A stretch of 64,000 nucleotides of DNA from Klebsiella pneumoniae (GTDB lineage Bacteria > Pseudomonadota > Gammaproteobacteria > Enterobacterales > Enterobacteriaceae): the NCBI RefSeq assembly GCF_000742135.1, contig NZ_KN046818.1:3663447-3727446 (forward strand). Reading direction: 5' to 3'. Both the position numbers and the translations under genes were made by a program. Shown here piece after piece: positions 28,260 through 38,128 of the stretch. Below the pieces are notes generated by a model. That model had not been told where the DNA came from. It made no database searches and saw only the letters and a list, made by a program, of their open reading frames with translations. How positions within the stretch are numbered: position 1 is the first letter of the stretch; each line of letters begins with the position of its first letter.

Positions 28260-28286
28260 CGACGGGAGGCGCAGTGCTTCCCGTCG
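28260..28286. terminator. Hairpin between convergent oxidoreductase and SsuA-like genes
   Basis: CGACGGGA and TCCCGTCG pair over 8 bases with a short loop. No clear T-run follows on either strand, so it may serve as a weak bidirectional terminator. Confidence 0.4.
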
Positions 28287-28295
28287 TCAGGAAAA

Positions 28296-29237
28296 TCAAG
28301 GTCTATCCAGCGACCAGGTGGCGCTGCGCACGTCGACTTTCACCGGCAGCAGGCCGATGCGTGTAAAGGTATCCGCCAGCGCCTGCTGTTCGTTATACAC
28401 CGCCGGGGTCATGCGTTCGGCACCGTAGGGCAGGCGGGCCAGGGTCTTCAGCCAGATGGCTTTATCCAGTCCGGTTGAGGTCGACAGCAGCCCGGCGGCC
28501 TCGTCCTGATGGCTGTTCGCCCACGCGCTGAGTTTACCCAGCTCATCCACCACCTGCTTTGCTGTCTCCGGGTAGGTATCTGCAAACTTGCGGCTGGCGA
28601 GATAGAAGGTGTAGTGCGGCACCAGCCCCTCGGCATTGCGGATCTGTCGGGCTTTCGCGTTGGTTTCCACTTCTGCGAGGAACGGATCCCAGATCACCCA
28701 CGCATCAATCGCCCCGCGCTGGAAAGCGGCGCGGGCGTCCGCCGGCGGCAGATAGACCGGGGTGATGTCTTTATAGCTGAGGCCCGCTTTTTCCAGTGCG
28801 GCAACCAGCAGGTAGTTGACGTCAGACCCCTTGTTCAACCCCACGCGCTTGCCCTTCAGGTCGGCCACGCTGTGGATTGCCGACTGTTCAGGCACCACAA
28901 TCGCTTCCGTTTTCGGGTTAGCGGGGGAGTGGGCAAGGTAGACCAGATCGGCTTGCGCCGCCTGGGCAAAGGCCGGAGGCGCATCGCCGGTCGCGGCCAG
29001 ATCGATACTACCGACGTTCAGCCCCTCCAGCATTTGCGGCCCGGCGGGGAATTCGACCCAGCGTACGGCAATGCCCTGTTTTTTCAGGCTCTCATCCACC
29101 GTGCCGCGGTACTTCAGCAGCGCGAAGATATTCGCCTTTTGATAGCCGATGTTGACGGTTTCCGGCGCTTTGGCCAGCGCGGAGGTAGAGAGGGCGGCGA
29201 GGACCAGCAGCCAGGCGGGGCGGAATCGGTTGGACAT
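28296..29237 (-). CDS. Periplasmic sulfonate-binding protein, SsuA-like
   Basis: The 313-residue protein has a cleavable signal peptide (residues 1-22, ending STSALA) and the SsuA/TauA-type binding fold (VNIGYQKANIFALLKYRGTV, RWVEFPAGPQMLEGL, TGDAPPAFAQA, DLKGKRVGLNKGSDVNY, AWVIWDPF). SsuA feeds aliphatic sulfonates to SsuBC, but no ssuB or ssuC lies beside it; it is an orphan that could work with an ABC core encoded elsewhere. Its fold is repeated in the C-terminal domain of the sigma-54 activator at 16501-18444. Confidence 0.9.
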   Translation of the reverse strand: MSNRFRPAWLLVLAALSTSALAKAPETVNIGYQKANIFALLKYRGTVDESLKKQGIAVRWVEFPAGPQMLEGLNVGSIDLAATGDAPPAFAQAAQADLVYLAHSPANPKTEAIVVPEQSAIHSVADLKGKRVGLNKGSDVNYLLVAALEKAGLSYKDITPVYLPPADARAAFQRGAIDAWVIWDPFLAEVETNAKARQIRNAEGLVPHYTFYLASRKFADTYPETAKQVVDELGKLSAWANSHQDEAAGLLSTSTGLDKAIWLKTLARLPYGAERMTPAVYNEQQALADTFTRIGLLPVKVDVRSATWSLDRP

Positions 29238-29309
29238 TGTCTGTTCTCCTTAGCGGTTTTGCGTAAGGTAACAAACAGCGCTTATAACCATTAAATAACT
29301 AAAATTTTA

Positions 29310-29321
29310 TTGTTATAACAA
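29310..29321. promoter_or_regulatory. Perfect palindrome TTGTTATAACAA upstream of the SsuA-like gene
   Basis: This 12-base perfect palindrome and the nearby ATGGTTATA (29283-29291 on the minus strand) lie in the AT-rich promoter region 46-84 bases upstream of the ATG. They may be operator sites; the regulator is not known. Confidence 0.4.
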
Positions 29322-29375
29322 AAAGAGTTATGCAGGACGATGGCCCGACACGCCGACGCGTGGCGGGCCAGCAGG

Positions 29376-30743
29376 TTAATCGCAGGCAACAATCTTCATC
29401 GCCAGACCACCGCGGGAGGTTTCCCGGTACTTGGCGTTCATGTCTTTGCCGGTTTCGTACATGGTCTCGATCACTTTATCGAGACACACTCGCGGCTCGC
29501 TGGTCCGGCGCAGCGCCATTCGCGCGGCGTTGACCGCTTTCACGGCAGCGATAGCGTTGCGTTCGATGCACGGCACCTGCACCTGGCCGGCGACCGGGTC
29601 GCAGGTCAGGCCGAGGTTATGCTCCATAGCGATCTCTGCCGCGATGCACACCTGACCCGGGCTGCCGCCCAGCAGTTCCGCCAGACCGGCCGCCGCCATC
29701 GAGCAGGCGACCCCCACTTCACCCTGGCAGCCGACTTCGGCGCCGGAGATGGAGGCGTTCATCTTATACAGCGAACCAATCGCGCTGGCGACCAGCATAT
29801 AGCGGGCCAGGGAGTTGCTGTTCACCTTGCGGATAAACTTGTCGTAGTAGGCCAGCACCGCCGGCACGATACCGCAGGCGCCGTTGGTTGGCGCGGTCAC
29901 CACCCGGCCGCCGGCGGCGTTCTCTTCGTTCACCGCCAGGGCGAACATATTGATCCAGTCGACCACCGCCATCGGATCGCTGTTGGTGGTGTCCTGGCTC
30001 ACCAGCATACGGCGCAGCGCGGCGGCGCGGCGCGGGACGCGCAGTTTGCCCGGCAGGACGCCTTCGGTGGTGATGCCGCGCTCGATACCGGCGCTCATCA
30101 CTTCCCACACCGCGGCGAAGTGTTGCTCAAGGGCTTCTTTGCTGTGCAGCGCCAGTTCGTTCTGCATCATCAGGCCGGAGAGCGACAGCCCGGTTTCACG
30201 GCAGTGACGCTGCAGGTCGGCGGCGTTTTTGTAAGGGTAAGGAACGGCAACCGGCGCCTCGGTAGTCTGGCCGAAGTGCTCCTCATCAACGATAAAGCCG
30301 CCGCCGATAGAGTAATACGTCTGGCTGTAGAGCACCTTGTCGCCGGCCAGGGCGGTGATACGCATGCCGTTCTCATGCAGCGACAGGTTGTCGGCATGGA
30401 AATTCATGCACTGATCCACCGGGAAGTCCACTTCGTGCTGACCGTTGGCCAGCATCAGGCGGCCATGGGTATTAACATCCTGAATAAAGCCCGGAATGGC
30501 GTCGATGTCGACGGTGTCCGGCAGGTTGCCGGCGAGTCCCATGATAATCGCGATATCGGTATGGTGGCCTTTACCGGTCAGGGAGAGGGAGCCGTAGACG
30601 TCGACGACGACTTTGCTCACCTCGGCCAGCAGGCCGCGCGCGATCAGGTCGTCAGTGAATTGTTTGCCCGCTTTCATCGGTCCAACGGTATGGGAGCTGG
30701 AAGGGCCAATGCCGATTTTAAAGATATCGAATACGCTGATCAT
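29376..30743 (-). CDS. sdaB: L-serine dehydratase 2
   Basis: SdaB deaminates L-serine to pyruvate and ammonia with a [4Fe-4S] cluster. The 455 residues equal E. coli SdaB. Cluster cysteines lie in the segments [27 protein letters not shown] and [15 protein letters not shown]. It is the second gene of the sdaC-sdaB pair, 65 bases after the transporter. Confidence 0.96.
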   Translation of the reverse strand: MISVFDIFKIGIGPSSSHTVGPMKAGKQFTDDLIARGLLAEVSKVVVDVYGSLSLTGKGHHTDIAIIMGLAGNLPDTVDIDAIPGFIQDVNTHGRLMLANGQHEVDFPVDQCMNFHADNLSLHENGMRITALAGDKVLYSQTYYSIGGGFIVDEEHFGQTTEAPVAVPYPYKNAADLQRHCRETGLSLSGLMMQNELALHSKEALEQHFAAVWEVMSAGIERGITTEGVLPGKLRVPRRAAALRRMLVSQDTTNSDPMAVVDWINMFALAVNEENAAGGRVVTAPTNGACGIVPAVLAYYDKFIRKVNSNSLARYMLVASAIGSLYKMNASISGAEVGCQGEVGVACSMAAAGLAELLGGSPGQVCIAAEIAMEHNLGLTCDPVAGQVQVPCIERNAIAAVKAVNAARMALRRTSEPRVCLDKVIETMYETGKDMNAKYRETSRGGLAMKIVACD

Positions 30744-30767
30744 ATGTATTCCCGTGCTGTCGGAAAG

Positions 30768-30789
30768 CGCGCCGCCGTAAAGCGGCGCG
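30768..30789. terminator. Hairpin between sdaC and sdaB
   Basis: CGCGCCGC and GCGGCGCG pair around a CGTAAA loop in the 65-base gap between the genes. No T-run follows on the minus strand; it may stabilise the sdaC message or attenuate transcription into sdaB. Confidence 0.4.
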
Positions 30790-30808
30790 GGGGGAGGCGT
30801 TGAATGAA

Positions 30809-32098
30809 TTAGCTGAACAGAGAGTAGAAGATCGCGGAGATGGCAATCAGGCCCATAATCACCACGAAGACGTTGCTGATATGGCCGCTGTATTTACGCA
30901 TCGCCGGGACTTTCTGAATCGCGTACATCGGCATCAGGAACAGGATCATCGCGATAATCGGGCCGCCAAGGGTCTCGATCATACCGAGGATGCTCGGGTT
31001 CAGGGTTGCCACAATCCAGGTGGTGATCAGCATGAACAGCGCGGTCAGCTTGTTCAGTTTGTTGATTTCAATTGATTTGCCTTTACTGCGCAGGGATTTA
31101 ATCACCATGCCGTTAAAGCCTTCGCGAGCGCCCAGATAGTGGCCAAGGAAGGATTTGGTGATGGCGATCATCGCGATGATCGGTGCCATCCAGGCAATGA
31201 TTGGCGCGTTAAAGTGGTTCGCCAGGTAAGACAGAATCGAGATGTTCTGCTCTTTCGCCGCCGCCAGGTCTGCCGGAGAGAGGCTCAGAACGCAGCTGAA
31301 GACGAAGAACATCACGGTCAGCACCATCATGATGTGGGCGCGAGCGAGGATACTGGAGCATTTCTTCTCAGCGCCTTCGCCGTACTCTTCACGTTTGGCT
31401 ACCGCGAAGGAAGAGATGATCGGCGAGTGGTTGAAGGAGAAGACCATCACCGGGATCGCCAGCCACAGGGTCATCAGCAGGCCGTTGCCGGTAACGGAAG
31501 CGCCGCTCAGGGAGAGCGTCTCCAGCGCCGCGCCGTTCCACTGCGGGATCAGATACAGAGCCAGCACCATCAGCGCGATAACGAATGGGAACACCAGCAC
31601 GCTCATCGCTTTCACAATCATCTGCTCGCCGAAACGCACGATGGTCATCATGCCGACAATCAGGATCAGCGACAGAATGGCGCGCGGCGGCGGCGTCATG
31701 TGCAGCTGATGCGCCATGAAGGTTTCGACGGTGTTAGTGATCGCCACGCTGTAAACCAGCAGGATCGGGTAGATAGCGAAGAAATAAAGCAGGGTAATCA
31801 GCTTACCTGCGCCTACGCCGAAGTGTTCTTCCACTACTTCGGTGATGTCTTCGCCCGGGTTTTTCCCGGAGAGCACGAAGCGGGTCATGCCGCGGTGGGC
31901 GAAGAAAGTCATCGGGAAGGCCAGAATCGCCATGATGATCAGGGGGATCATGCCGCCAACGCCGGCGTTGATCGGCAGGAACAAGACGCCTGCGCCAATC
32001 GCCGTGCCGTACAGGCCCAGCATCCACATGGTGTCGGTTTTACGCCATCCGCTGCGGGTTTCGCCCGAAACGATGGTGCTGGTTTGAGTGGTTTCCAT
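30809..32098 (-). CDS. sdaC: Serine:proton symporter SdaC
   Basis: SdaC imports L-serine with a proton. The 429-residue protein has 11 predicted membrane segments and belongs to the HAAAP family, starting with [21 protein letters not shown]-type motif after a hydrophilic N terminus ([20 protein letters not shown]). A TCCAGGAGA ribosome site precedes the ATG. With SdaB it forms a serine catabolic unit. Confidence 0.96.
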   Translation of the reverse strand: METTQTSTIVSGETRSGWRKTDTMWMLGLYGTAIGAGVLFLPINAGVGGMIPLIIMAILAFPMTFFAHRGMTRFVLSGKNPGEDITEVVEEHFGVGAGKLITLLYFFAIYPILLVYSVAITNTVETFMAHQLHMTPPPRAILSLILIVGMMTIVRFGEQMIVKAMSVLVFPFVIALMVLALYLIPQWNGAALETLSLSGASVTGNGLLMTLWLAIPVMVFSFNHSPIISSFAVAKREEYGEGAEKKCSSILARAHIMMVLTVMFFVFSCVLSLSPADLAAAKEQNISILSYLANHFNAPIIAWMAPIIAMIAITKSFLGHYLGAREGFNGMVIKSLRSKGKSIEINKLNKLTALFMLITTWIVATLNPSILGMIETLGGPIIAMILFLMPMYAIQKVPAMRKYSGHISNVFVVIMGLIAISAIFYSLFS

Positions 32099-32607
32099 CT
32101 GTATCTCCTGGAGGAATCAACAAAATCTAATGAATAAATACAATTGCGTAACGTGAAATTCGTTTAATTACGGTTTTTTTAGAAATTTTCTCCGTAATAA
32201 TTGGGCCGGAAAGATACATTTATATGGTTTATGCATCAGTGATCGCGATCTCAAATGCAATAATCCACTTTCAATGTGCGTATTTTTAGTCCAACAGCCT
32301 GTTTCTGGTGATCAGCCAGCGATTTGTGGCGCGAAGGCTACCATTTGCAGCATATGAGATAAAAGCGGAGCGGCGTAATAACGAGGGATTTACTGTAAAA
32401 AAGAGAACTAGTCGACGTTTTTGCGCTTAAAACCATTTTTTGCAGTGATAATTGTCGCAGTTTTTACCAACGCAAACGTTTGGCTATGTAGAAATAATTC
32501 AGGTGATTGATTAGTAACAGAAAGGTTTTTAGCGCGTTCTGGAAGTCAGAGGAAGAGAGCCCGCCGGGGGCAGGCGTCAGGCGATGCCCCGGCGGGAGAG
32601 GGGGAAA
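32099..32607. promoter_or_regulatory. sdaC upstream region
   Basis: The 509 bp gap between sdaC and ppnN, both on the minus strand, is AT-rich. AGTGA-TCGCGA-TCTCA (32238-32253) is a CRP-like site with two mismatches to the consensus, about 150 bases from sdaC; CRP control of sdaC is known in E. coli. A GC-rich hairpin CCCGCCGGGG/CCCCGGCGGG (32560-32596) just after ppnN may end the ppnN transcript although no long T-run follows. No open frame of note was seen. Confidence 0.5.
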
Positions 32608-33975
32608 TCAGGCGATGATTTCGTAGCAAGGAATATAGGCGGTGCCGCCCGGAAGCTTCATGCGGTGCTGGGCGACGAAGCCCTGCAGCAGATCGTCCAT
32701 ACGGCGCATCATCTCCGGATCGCCGTGCAGTTTGTAAGGACCGTACTGCTCAATGGCCTGGATGCCCACCTCTTTGACGTTCCCCGCGACAATCCCGGAG
32801 AAGGCACGACGCAGGTCGGCGGCCAGCACTTCCACCGGCTGATCCGGGGAGAGTTTGAGGTTGGCCATGTTCTCGTGGGTCGGATCAAACGGCATCTGCA
32901 GGTCCGGCGAGATGCGAATCGACCAGTTAAAGCTATAGGCGTCATCGGTCTCGCGACGGCTCTCTTTCACCAGCGGCATCGCTTTTTTCATCTGCCGCGC
33001 CACTTCCGCGGGGTCGTCAATGATGATCCGGTAGTGGCGACGGGCCGATTCGCCCAGGGTATGGGTGATAAACTCGTCCAGTACGCGGAAGTAGTCGGCG
33101 CTCTCCTTCGGCCCGGTGAGGATCAGCGGCAGCACCTGCGCTTTGTTGTCGGGGTGCATCAGAATACCCAGCAGGTAGAGCAGCTCTTCGGCAGTGCCGA
33201 CGCCGCCCGGGAAAATAATGATCCCGTGGGCGATACGTACGAAGGCCTCCAGACGCTTTTCGATATCCGGCATGATGATCAGTTCATTGACCAGCGGGTT
33301 CGGTGGTTCCGCAGCGATAATGGATGGTTCGGTCATGCCGATAAAGCGGCTGTCTTTGTAGCGCTGCTGCGCATGGCCGACGGCGGCGCCTTTCATCGGC
33401 GCCTCCATTGCGCCAGGCCCGCAGCCGGTGCAGATATTCAGTTCCCGCAGGCCCAGCTGCGTACCGACGCGGCGGGCGTAGAGATATTCGTTTTCGTTGA
33501 TGGAGTGGCCGCCCCAGCAGACGATCATGTTCGGCGCCTCGCCGACGTGCAGCGCGCGGGCGTTGCGCAGGATCGAGAACACCAGGTTAGTGATATGAAC
33601 CGAACTTTCGAGATCGAGGTTCGGGAAGCGAACGGTATTGTGGATCTGGCCGTAAACGAACAGGATATCGCGCAGCACGGCGAACAGGTTGGCCTGCAGG
33701 GAGCGGATAATCCGCCCGTCAACGAAGGCGTCTTCCGGCGGGTTGATCAGTTCCAGCTTCACGCCGCGTTCGCGCCGCAGCACGTTAATCTCGAAATTTT
33801 CGAAACGGGACAGGAGCTCCTTGCTGTTATCGGTCAGGCTCCCCGAATTGAGCACAGCAAGCGAGCAGTTGCGAAAGAGTTGGTACAGGTCGCTGCTGGC
33901 GGTGCGCTTAAGCATATCCACTTCCAGCTGCGACAGCATATCCATTGAACCAAGCGGGCTAACATGTGTAATCAA
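32608..33975 (-). CDS. ppnN: Pyrimidine/purine nucleotide 5'-monophosphate nucleosidase PpnN
   Basis: PpnN cleaves nucleoside monophosphates to base and ribose-5-phosphate and is stimulated by (p)ppGpp. The 455-residue protein is of the LOG/lysine-decarboxylase-like Rossmann group, with [16 protein letters not shown] and the [15 protein letters not shown] loop as the active-site motifs. In this window it shares the alarmone link with relA at 47934-50171. Confidence 0.96.
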   Translation of the reverse strand: MITHVSPLGSMDMLSQLEVDMLKRTASSDLYQLFRNCSLAVLNSGSLTDNSKELLSRFENFEINVLRRERGVKLELINPPEDAFVDGRIIRSLQANLFAVLRDILFVYGQIHNTVRFPNLDLESSVHITNLVFSILRNARALHVGEAPNMIVCWGGHSINENEYLYARRVGTQLGLRELNICTGCGPGAMEAPMKGAAVGHAQQRYKDSRFIGMTEPSIIAAEPPNPLVNELIIMPDIEKRLEAFVRIAHGIIIFPGGVGTAEELLYLLGILMHPDNKAQVLPLILTGPKESADYFRVLDEFITHTLGESARRHYRIIIDDPAEVARQMKKAMPLVKESRRETDDAYSFNWSIRISPDLQMPFDPTHENMANLKLSPDQPVEVLAADLRRAFSGIVAGNVKEVGIQAIEQYGPYKLHGDPEMMRRMDDLLQGFVAQHRMKLPGGTAYIPCYEIIA

Positions 33976-34086
33976 GTGAACTCCTTACAGGACGCTTATG
34001 GTCTTCCTGTGATTACAATAGCCCTGCGAACGGCGTTTCCACAACCTTGCGCGCGCCTAAACGCACGCAAATTGTGAAATTGTTTA

Positions 34087-34932
34087 TTATTGACGGGCGA
34101 GGCGGCCGGTGGCGGGGGAAAAGTCGCCATTGCTGCGCCAGGGGTTGATATCCAGACCGCCGCGTCGCGTATAGCGGGCGTAAACGGAAAGCGATTCCGG
34201 CTGGCAGAAACGGAGAATATCGTTAAAGATACGTTCGACGCACTGCTCATGGAATTCGTTATGGTGGCGGAACGAAACCAGATAGCGCAGGAGCTGCTCG
34301 CGGTCGATTTTCGCCCCCCGATACTGGATCTGCACCGAGCCCCAGTCCGGCTGATGAGTGATAAGGCAATTAGACTTCAGCAGGTGGCTGACCAGCGTCT
34401 CCTCCACGATTTTGCCGCTGGCGGCGCCCTGCAGGTAATCGGCGCTGAACTGATAGTTATCGATCTCGATATCCTGATCGTCGATGCAGGTGCCGTGCAG
34501 GCGGGCAATCGGCTGGCCTTCCACTTCATCCAGGCGGTAGAGCGATACCTTAACCTTCCCCTGCGCGCAGGCGCTGAGATCGCGAGTCAGCGTCTCTGCA
34601 ACGTCCTGCCAGCTGGCGAAACGGGTCTGGTTAAAGCTGTTGAGATAGAGCTTAAAGCTTTTCGACTCCACCAGATTGAGGCTGGTATCGGGCAGCTCGA
34701 CGTGGCCGACAGCCACCTGCGGCAGACCTTTGCCGTTCAGCCAGGAGAGTTCGTACAGCGTCCAGATATCGGCGCCGTGAAACGGCAGATTATCGGCATG
34801 CAGGCCCAGCGGGTCGCGGTTTAAACTGCGCGGCACGCCCTGCAGCAGCGAGGCGTCATAGGTATCGCGGTAATCGGTTGATTTACCGAGCGTCAGGCCG
34901 GCCAGCGCCTGATGATTATCGTAAGAAGACAT
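34087..34932 (-). CDS. queF: NADPH-dependent 7-cyano-7-deazaguanine reductase QueF
   Basis: QueF reduces preQ0 to preQ1 in queuosine synthesis. The 281-residue bimodular type has [17 protein letters not shown] (the QueF motif ESKSFK) and the catalytic Cys in the segment [18 protein letters not shown]. The E. coli length is 282. The pathway genes queE and queD lie at 56-57 kb. It is divergent from syd. Confidence 0.96.
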   Translation of the reverse strand: MSSYDNHQALAGLTLGKSTDYRDTYDASLLQGVPRSLNRDPLGLHADNLPFHGADIWTLYELSWLNGKGLPQVAVGHVELPDTSLNLVESKSFKLYLNSFNQTRFASWQDVAETLTRDLSACAQGKVKVSLYRLDEVEGQPIARLHGTCIDDQDIEIDNYQFSADYLQGAASGKIVEETLVSHLLKSNCLITHQPDWGSVQIQYRGAKIDREQLLRYLVSFRHHNEFHEQCVERIFNDILRFCQPESLSVYARYTRRGGLDINPWRSNGDFSPATGRLARQ

Positions 34933-35000
34933 GTTTCACCATAGTAAAGCGGGTACACTATTGCTCCAGTGTATCCTGTCTAACGTGAAGAGAGAAACCG

Positions 35001-35546
35001 GTGGACCATCAGACAGCAGAAGCGCTACGCGCTTTTACCCAACGATATTGCGCCGTCTGGCAGCAGCAGCGCCACAGCCTGCCGCGCAGTGAAGAGCTTT
35101 ACGGCGTCCCGTCGCCTTGCGTTGTCGACACCCAGGGCGAGGCCGTTTTCTGGCAGCCGCAGCCGTTTTCGCTGGCGCAAAATATCAGCGCGGTTGAACG
35201 CGCCCTCGACATTGTGGTACAACAGCCGCTTCATTCTTATTATACCACTCAGTTTGCCGGCGATATGTCCGGCCGGTTTGCCGGCGAAACCTTGACGCTG
35301 CTGCAGACCTGGAGTGAAGAGGATTTCCAGCGGGTGCAGGAAAATTTAATCGGGCACCTGGTGGTGCAGAAGCGGTTGAAGCTGTCGCCGACGCTGTTTA
35401 TCGCCACCCTCGAGAGTGAACTGGATGTGATTTCCGTCTGTAATCTTAGCGGCGAGGTAGTCAAAGAGACCCTCGGCACCGCCAAACGCATTACGCTTTC
35501 TCCCTCACTTGCGGGTTTCCTCAACCACCTTGAGCCAGTTCTGTAA
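35001..35546 (+). CDS. syd: SecY-interacting protein Syd
   Basis: Syd binds the cytoplasmic face of SecY and checks the SecYEG translocon. The 181-residue protein has the family core [26 protein letters not shown] and FAGDMSGRF...[23 protein letters not shown], and equals the E. coli length. The start is GTG, preceded by GAAGAGAGAAA. Confidence 0.95.
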   Translation: MDHQTAEALRAFTQRYCAVWQQQRHSLPRSEELYGVPSPCVVDTQGEAVFWQPQPFSLAQNISAVERALDIVVQQPLHSYYTTQFAGDMSGRFAGETLTLLQTWSEEDFQRVQENLIGHLVVQKRLKLSPTLFIATLESELDVISVCNLSGEVVKETLGTAKRITLSPSLAGFLNHLEPVL

Positions 35547-35565
35547 TCCAGTCTGCCAGATCGTT

Positions 35566-35583
35566 TGTGAGAGATCTCTTACA
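35566..35583. promoter_or_regulatory. UvrY/GacA box upstream of csrB
   Basis: TGTGAGAGATCTCTTACA is an 18-base inverted repeat that fits the UvrY/GacA pattern TGTAAG-N6-CTTACA with one mismatch. A second half-like site, TGTAAGAGAT, follows at about 35590. The box lies about 180 bases before the csrB start. The sensor kinase gene barA is in the same window. Confidence 0.8.
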
Positions 35584-35755
35584 AAACCTGTAAGAGATCG
35601 TCATCATTTAAGGTAAATTTAATCCATACTTTTTTATATAAGTTGTTGGTATTAAATCAGATCTTAATTTTTTCGTCCTTTTGAGTGGGGACTAATCTTA
35701 AGAGATTGTCTCAAGAAGGGTTGTAAGAAGGGGCAGAATCAGTGATCCTATGTCT

Positions 35756-36120
35756 GTCGACAGGACGTCGCGAAATGAAGCGAACATCAGGATGATGGCG
35801 CTTCTGCAGGACCCGCCAAGACGGCGTTGCAGGGACAGGCTTCAGGATGAAGCAAGGATAACGCAGGATCGCGTAATGGACACCTCCAGGATGGAGAACG
35901 AGAGCCGCTCAGGATGAACGGTGGATCAGGAAGATCGGGACAAACTTATGGATAAGTCATTTCGCATCGGGGTGGTGTGAAAGCAGGATGCACGTGTTTA
36001 TGGATGAACATGGTCAGGAGACCTCAGGAAAAGTTTTCAAGGACGAGCAGGGAGCACCAATGTAGCGGGACTGCTGCAAAACGAACCGGGAGCACTGTTT
36101 ATACAGTGCTCCCTTTTTTT
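35756..36120 (+). ncRNA. csrB: CsrB small RNA, a CsrA-sequestering sponge
   Basis: The region between syd and yqcC begins GTCGACAGGACG and has 23 GGA triplets, many as CAGGATG in hairpin loops, the binding sites for CsrA. It ends with GGGAGCACTGT-TTAT-ACAGTGCTCCC and a run of T. Length (365 bases) and position equal E. coli csrB (369). CsrB titrates CsrA and so changes carbon storage, motility and biofilm control. Confidence 0.95.
36088..36120 (+). terminator. Terminator of csrB
   Basis: An 11 bp stem GGGAGCACTGT/ACAGTGCTCCC with a TTTAT-type loop is followed by seven T. It ends the CsrB RNA before yqcC. Confidence 0.9.
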
Positions 36121-36177
36121 ATTTCTCCTGTGGATTTGCTATCCTGCGCCCGGTTTTTAACTCATCGAGGTTTCCCC

Positions 36178-36507
36178 ATGACTCTTCACGATAGCGTGCG
36201 CGATCGCCTGCGCGCCATTGAAGCCCTGCTGCGCGAAACGGAGCACTGGCAGGAGACGGCGCCTGACAGCAGCGCCTTCGCCAGCGATAAGCCGTTTTGC
36301 CTGGATACCCTGGAGCCGCTGGAGTGGCTGCAGTGGGTCCTGATCCCGCGTATGCACCAGCTGCTGGAGAGCGGCCAGCCGCTGCCGCAAAATTTTGCCG
36401 TTGCGCCTTATTACGAAATGGCTCTGGATCAGGCCCACCCGGTCCGCGAATCCATGCTGGCGGAACTTCTGCTGTTAGACGCGCTGTTTGCCGGTGAGCA
36501 GGCCTGA
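36178..36507 (+). CDS. yqcC: YqcC family protein
   Basis: This 109-residue acidic protein of unknown function has the DUF446 core FCLDTLEPLEWLQWVLIPRM and NFAVAPYYEMAL. The frame is open back to 35977, within csrB, but the start at 36178 matches E. coli YqcC in length and lies after GAGGTTTCCCC. Its stop overlaps the truC start (TGATG). Confidence 0.92.
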   Translation: MTLHDSVRDRLRAIEALLRETEHWQETAPDSSAFASDKPFCLDTLEPLEWLQWVLIPRMHQLLESGQPLPQNFAVAPYYEMALDQAHPVRESMLAELLLLDALFAGEQA

Positions 36508-37301
36508 TGCTGGAGATTATCTACCAGGACGACTGGCTGGTGGCGGTCAACAAACCCTCGGGCTGGCTGGTGCATCGCAGCTGGCTCGATCGTGACGAGA
36601 AAGTGGTGGTGATGCAGACCGTGCGCGACCAGATCGGTCAGCACGTTTTTACCGCTCATCGTCTCGACCGGCCCACCTCCGGCGTGCTGCTGATGGGATT
36701 GTCGAGCGAGGCGGGCCGGCTGCTGGCGCAACAGTTCGAGCAGCACCAGATCCGGAAGCGCTACCATGCGATCGTCCGCGGCTGGCTGATGGAAGAGGCG
36801 CTGCTGGATTACCCGCTGGTGGAGGAGCTGGATAGAATCGCCGATAAGTTCGCCCGCGAAGATAAAGGGCCGCAGCCAGCGGTAACCCACTACCGCGGTC
36901 TGGCGACAGTGGAGATGCCAGTGGCGACTGGGCGCTATCCCACCTCGCGCTATGGGCTGGTGGAACTGGAGCCGAAAACCGGCCGCAAGCACCAGCTGCG
37001 CCGTCATCTGGCCCACCTCCGTCATCCGATCCTCGGCGACAGCAAGCACGGCGATCTGCGGCAAAACCGCAGCGCCGCGGAACATTTCGGCTGTCACCGC
37101 TTGATGCTGCACGCCAGCGAGCTGTCGTTAACCCATCCTTTTACCGGCGAGCCGCTGACCCTGCGCGCCGGTTTTGACGACGTCTGGATGCGCGCGCTGT
37201 CGCAGTTTGGCTGGCGCGGGCTTCTCCCGCTAAATGAAAGGGTTGAGTTTGCCGACGACAGCGGTCAGGATGAAGAGAATAAGGTCAATCCAGGGAGATA
37301 A
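36507..37301 (+). CDS. truC: tRNA pseudouridine(65) synthase TruC
   Basis: TruC makes pseudouridine at position 65 of tRNA-Ile and tRNA-Asp. The 264-residue RluA-family enzyme has the catalytic Asp in [16 protein letters not shown] and the motif [19 protein letters not shown]. It overlaps yqcC by one base and is followed after 4 bases by yqcA, so yqcC-truC-yqcA form an operon. Confidence 0.95.
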   Translation: MLEIIYQDDWLVAVNKPSGWLVHRSWLDRDEKVVVMQTVRDQIGQHVFTAHRLDRPTSGVLLMGLSSEAGRLLAQQFEQHQIRKRYHAIVRGWLMEEALLDYPLVEELDRIADKFAREDKGPQPAVTHYRGLATVEMPVATGRYPTSRYGLVELEPKTGRKHQLRRHLAHLRHPILGDSKHGDLRQNRSAAEHFGCHRLMLHASELSLTHPFTGEPLTLRAGFDDVWMRALSQFGWRGLLPLNERVEFADDSGQDEENKVNPGR

Positions 37302-37305
37302 TAGC

Positions 37306-37749
37306 ATGGCGGAAGTCGGAATTTTTGTCGGCACCATGTACGGCAACTCGCTGCTGGTCGCGGAAGAAGCGGAAGCGATCCTCAGCGGACTGGGACACAA
37401 GGCTACCGTGTATGAGGATCCGCAGGTCAACGACTGGGAATCCTACACGGGTAAGTATGTGCTGGTGGTCACCTCCACCACCGGGCAGGGCGATCTGCCG
37501 GACAGCATCGTCCCGCTGTATGAGGGCATCAAAGATATGTATCAGCCTCACCTGCGGTACGGCATTATCGCGCTCGGCGACAGCACCTATGCCAACTTTT
37601 GCGGCGGCGGCCTGAAGTTCGATCAGCTGCTGCAGGAGCAGGGCGCGAAGCGCATCGGCGAGATGCTGAAGATTGACGCCAGCGAAGATCCGGAGCCGGA
37701 GAGCGTCTCCAATCCGTGGGTTGAGCAGTGGGCCACCCTGCTCGCATAA
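37306..37749 (+). CDS. yqcA: Flavodoxin YqcA
   Basis: This 147-residue short-chain flavodoxin has the FMN phosphate loop VGTMYGNSL and the isoalloxazine loops [14 protein letters not shown] and [18 protein letters not shown]. It is related to MioC. Partners are not known. The ATG at 37306 follows AGGGAGA; the frame is open 24 codons upstream into truC. Confidence 0.93.
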   Translation: MAEVGIFVGTMYGNSLLVAEEAEAILSGLGHKATVYEDPQVNDWESYTGKYVLVVTSTTGQGDLPDSIVPLYEGIKDMYQPHLRYGIIALGDSTYANFCGGGLKFDQLLQEQGAKRIGEMLKIDASEDPEPESVSNPWVEQWATLLA

Positions 37750-37750
37750 A

Positions 37751-37786
37751 AGCGCTGCCCTCTCCCTACGCAGAGGGCGCTCTTTC
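37751..37786 (+). terminator. Terminator after yqcA
   Basis: GCCCTCT and AGAGGGC form a 7 bp stem with a CCCTACGC loop, followed by GCTCTTTC. It lies just past the yqcA stop. Confidence 0.55.
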
Positions 37787-37846
37787 AATACGTCGCGGCC
37801 AGATACGCGGACGTCAAAATAGTAGCGCTTTCCAGGCGCCGCGCCT

Positions 37847-38128
37847 TTAGGCAAACGCCACAATATCCTTAGCAATATCATGGCTTAAGCCAGCCAGTTT
37901 CACCGGGTCAAGTGAGGTATTTCACACTCCGGCCCTTTTTGCTGCGCTATGCGGCGCCAGCGGCGCTGGCTTTTCATTTCCGTGAACTTCCCCCCATTCT
38001 TTCAGGCATTCGCCACAAACCACCTGCAATAGCGGCGTAAAAGCTGTGTGGATGCACGGTGAGCCGCGGTGTGCCTCTTCATATACTGCTCCAGCCAGTG
38101 ATAAATGCAGTGCCAGATATAACGACAA
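37847..38128 (-). pseudogene. Decayed minus-strand coding remnant
   Basis: A 68-residue frame (37922-38128) reads MSLYLALHLSLAGAVYEEAH, with a CXXC pair in LQVVCGECLKEWGEVHG, and ends in TGA. The same frame continues past the TGA for 24 more sense codons (starting NTSLDPVKLAGLSHDIAKDI) to a TAA at 37847, and a different frame continues with KGAAPGKRYYFDV. The protein-like text in successive broken frames suggests remains of one or more genes. I could not identify the family with confidence; it recalls small accessory proteins of P4-like elements. No integrase or att repeat is visible. Confidence 0.35.

Noticed and set aside
16501-29237. Insertion sequence or integrase at the borders of the sulfur cluster
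   Set aside because: No transposase, integrase, tRNA end or flanking direct repeat was seen next to xni or sdaB; base composition looks like the chromosome, so recent transfer is not supported by what I can see.
35977-36177. N-terminal extension of yqcC into csrB
   Set aside because: The extension would be encoded by the CsrB RNA itself; the start at 36178 matches the known protein length.
37847-38128. Intact gene of a P4-like satellite
   Set aside because: The frame is interrupted and no neighbouring satellite genes are present; the resemblance is from memory only, so it is listed as a remnant with low confidence.
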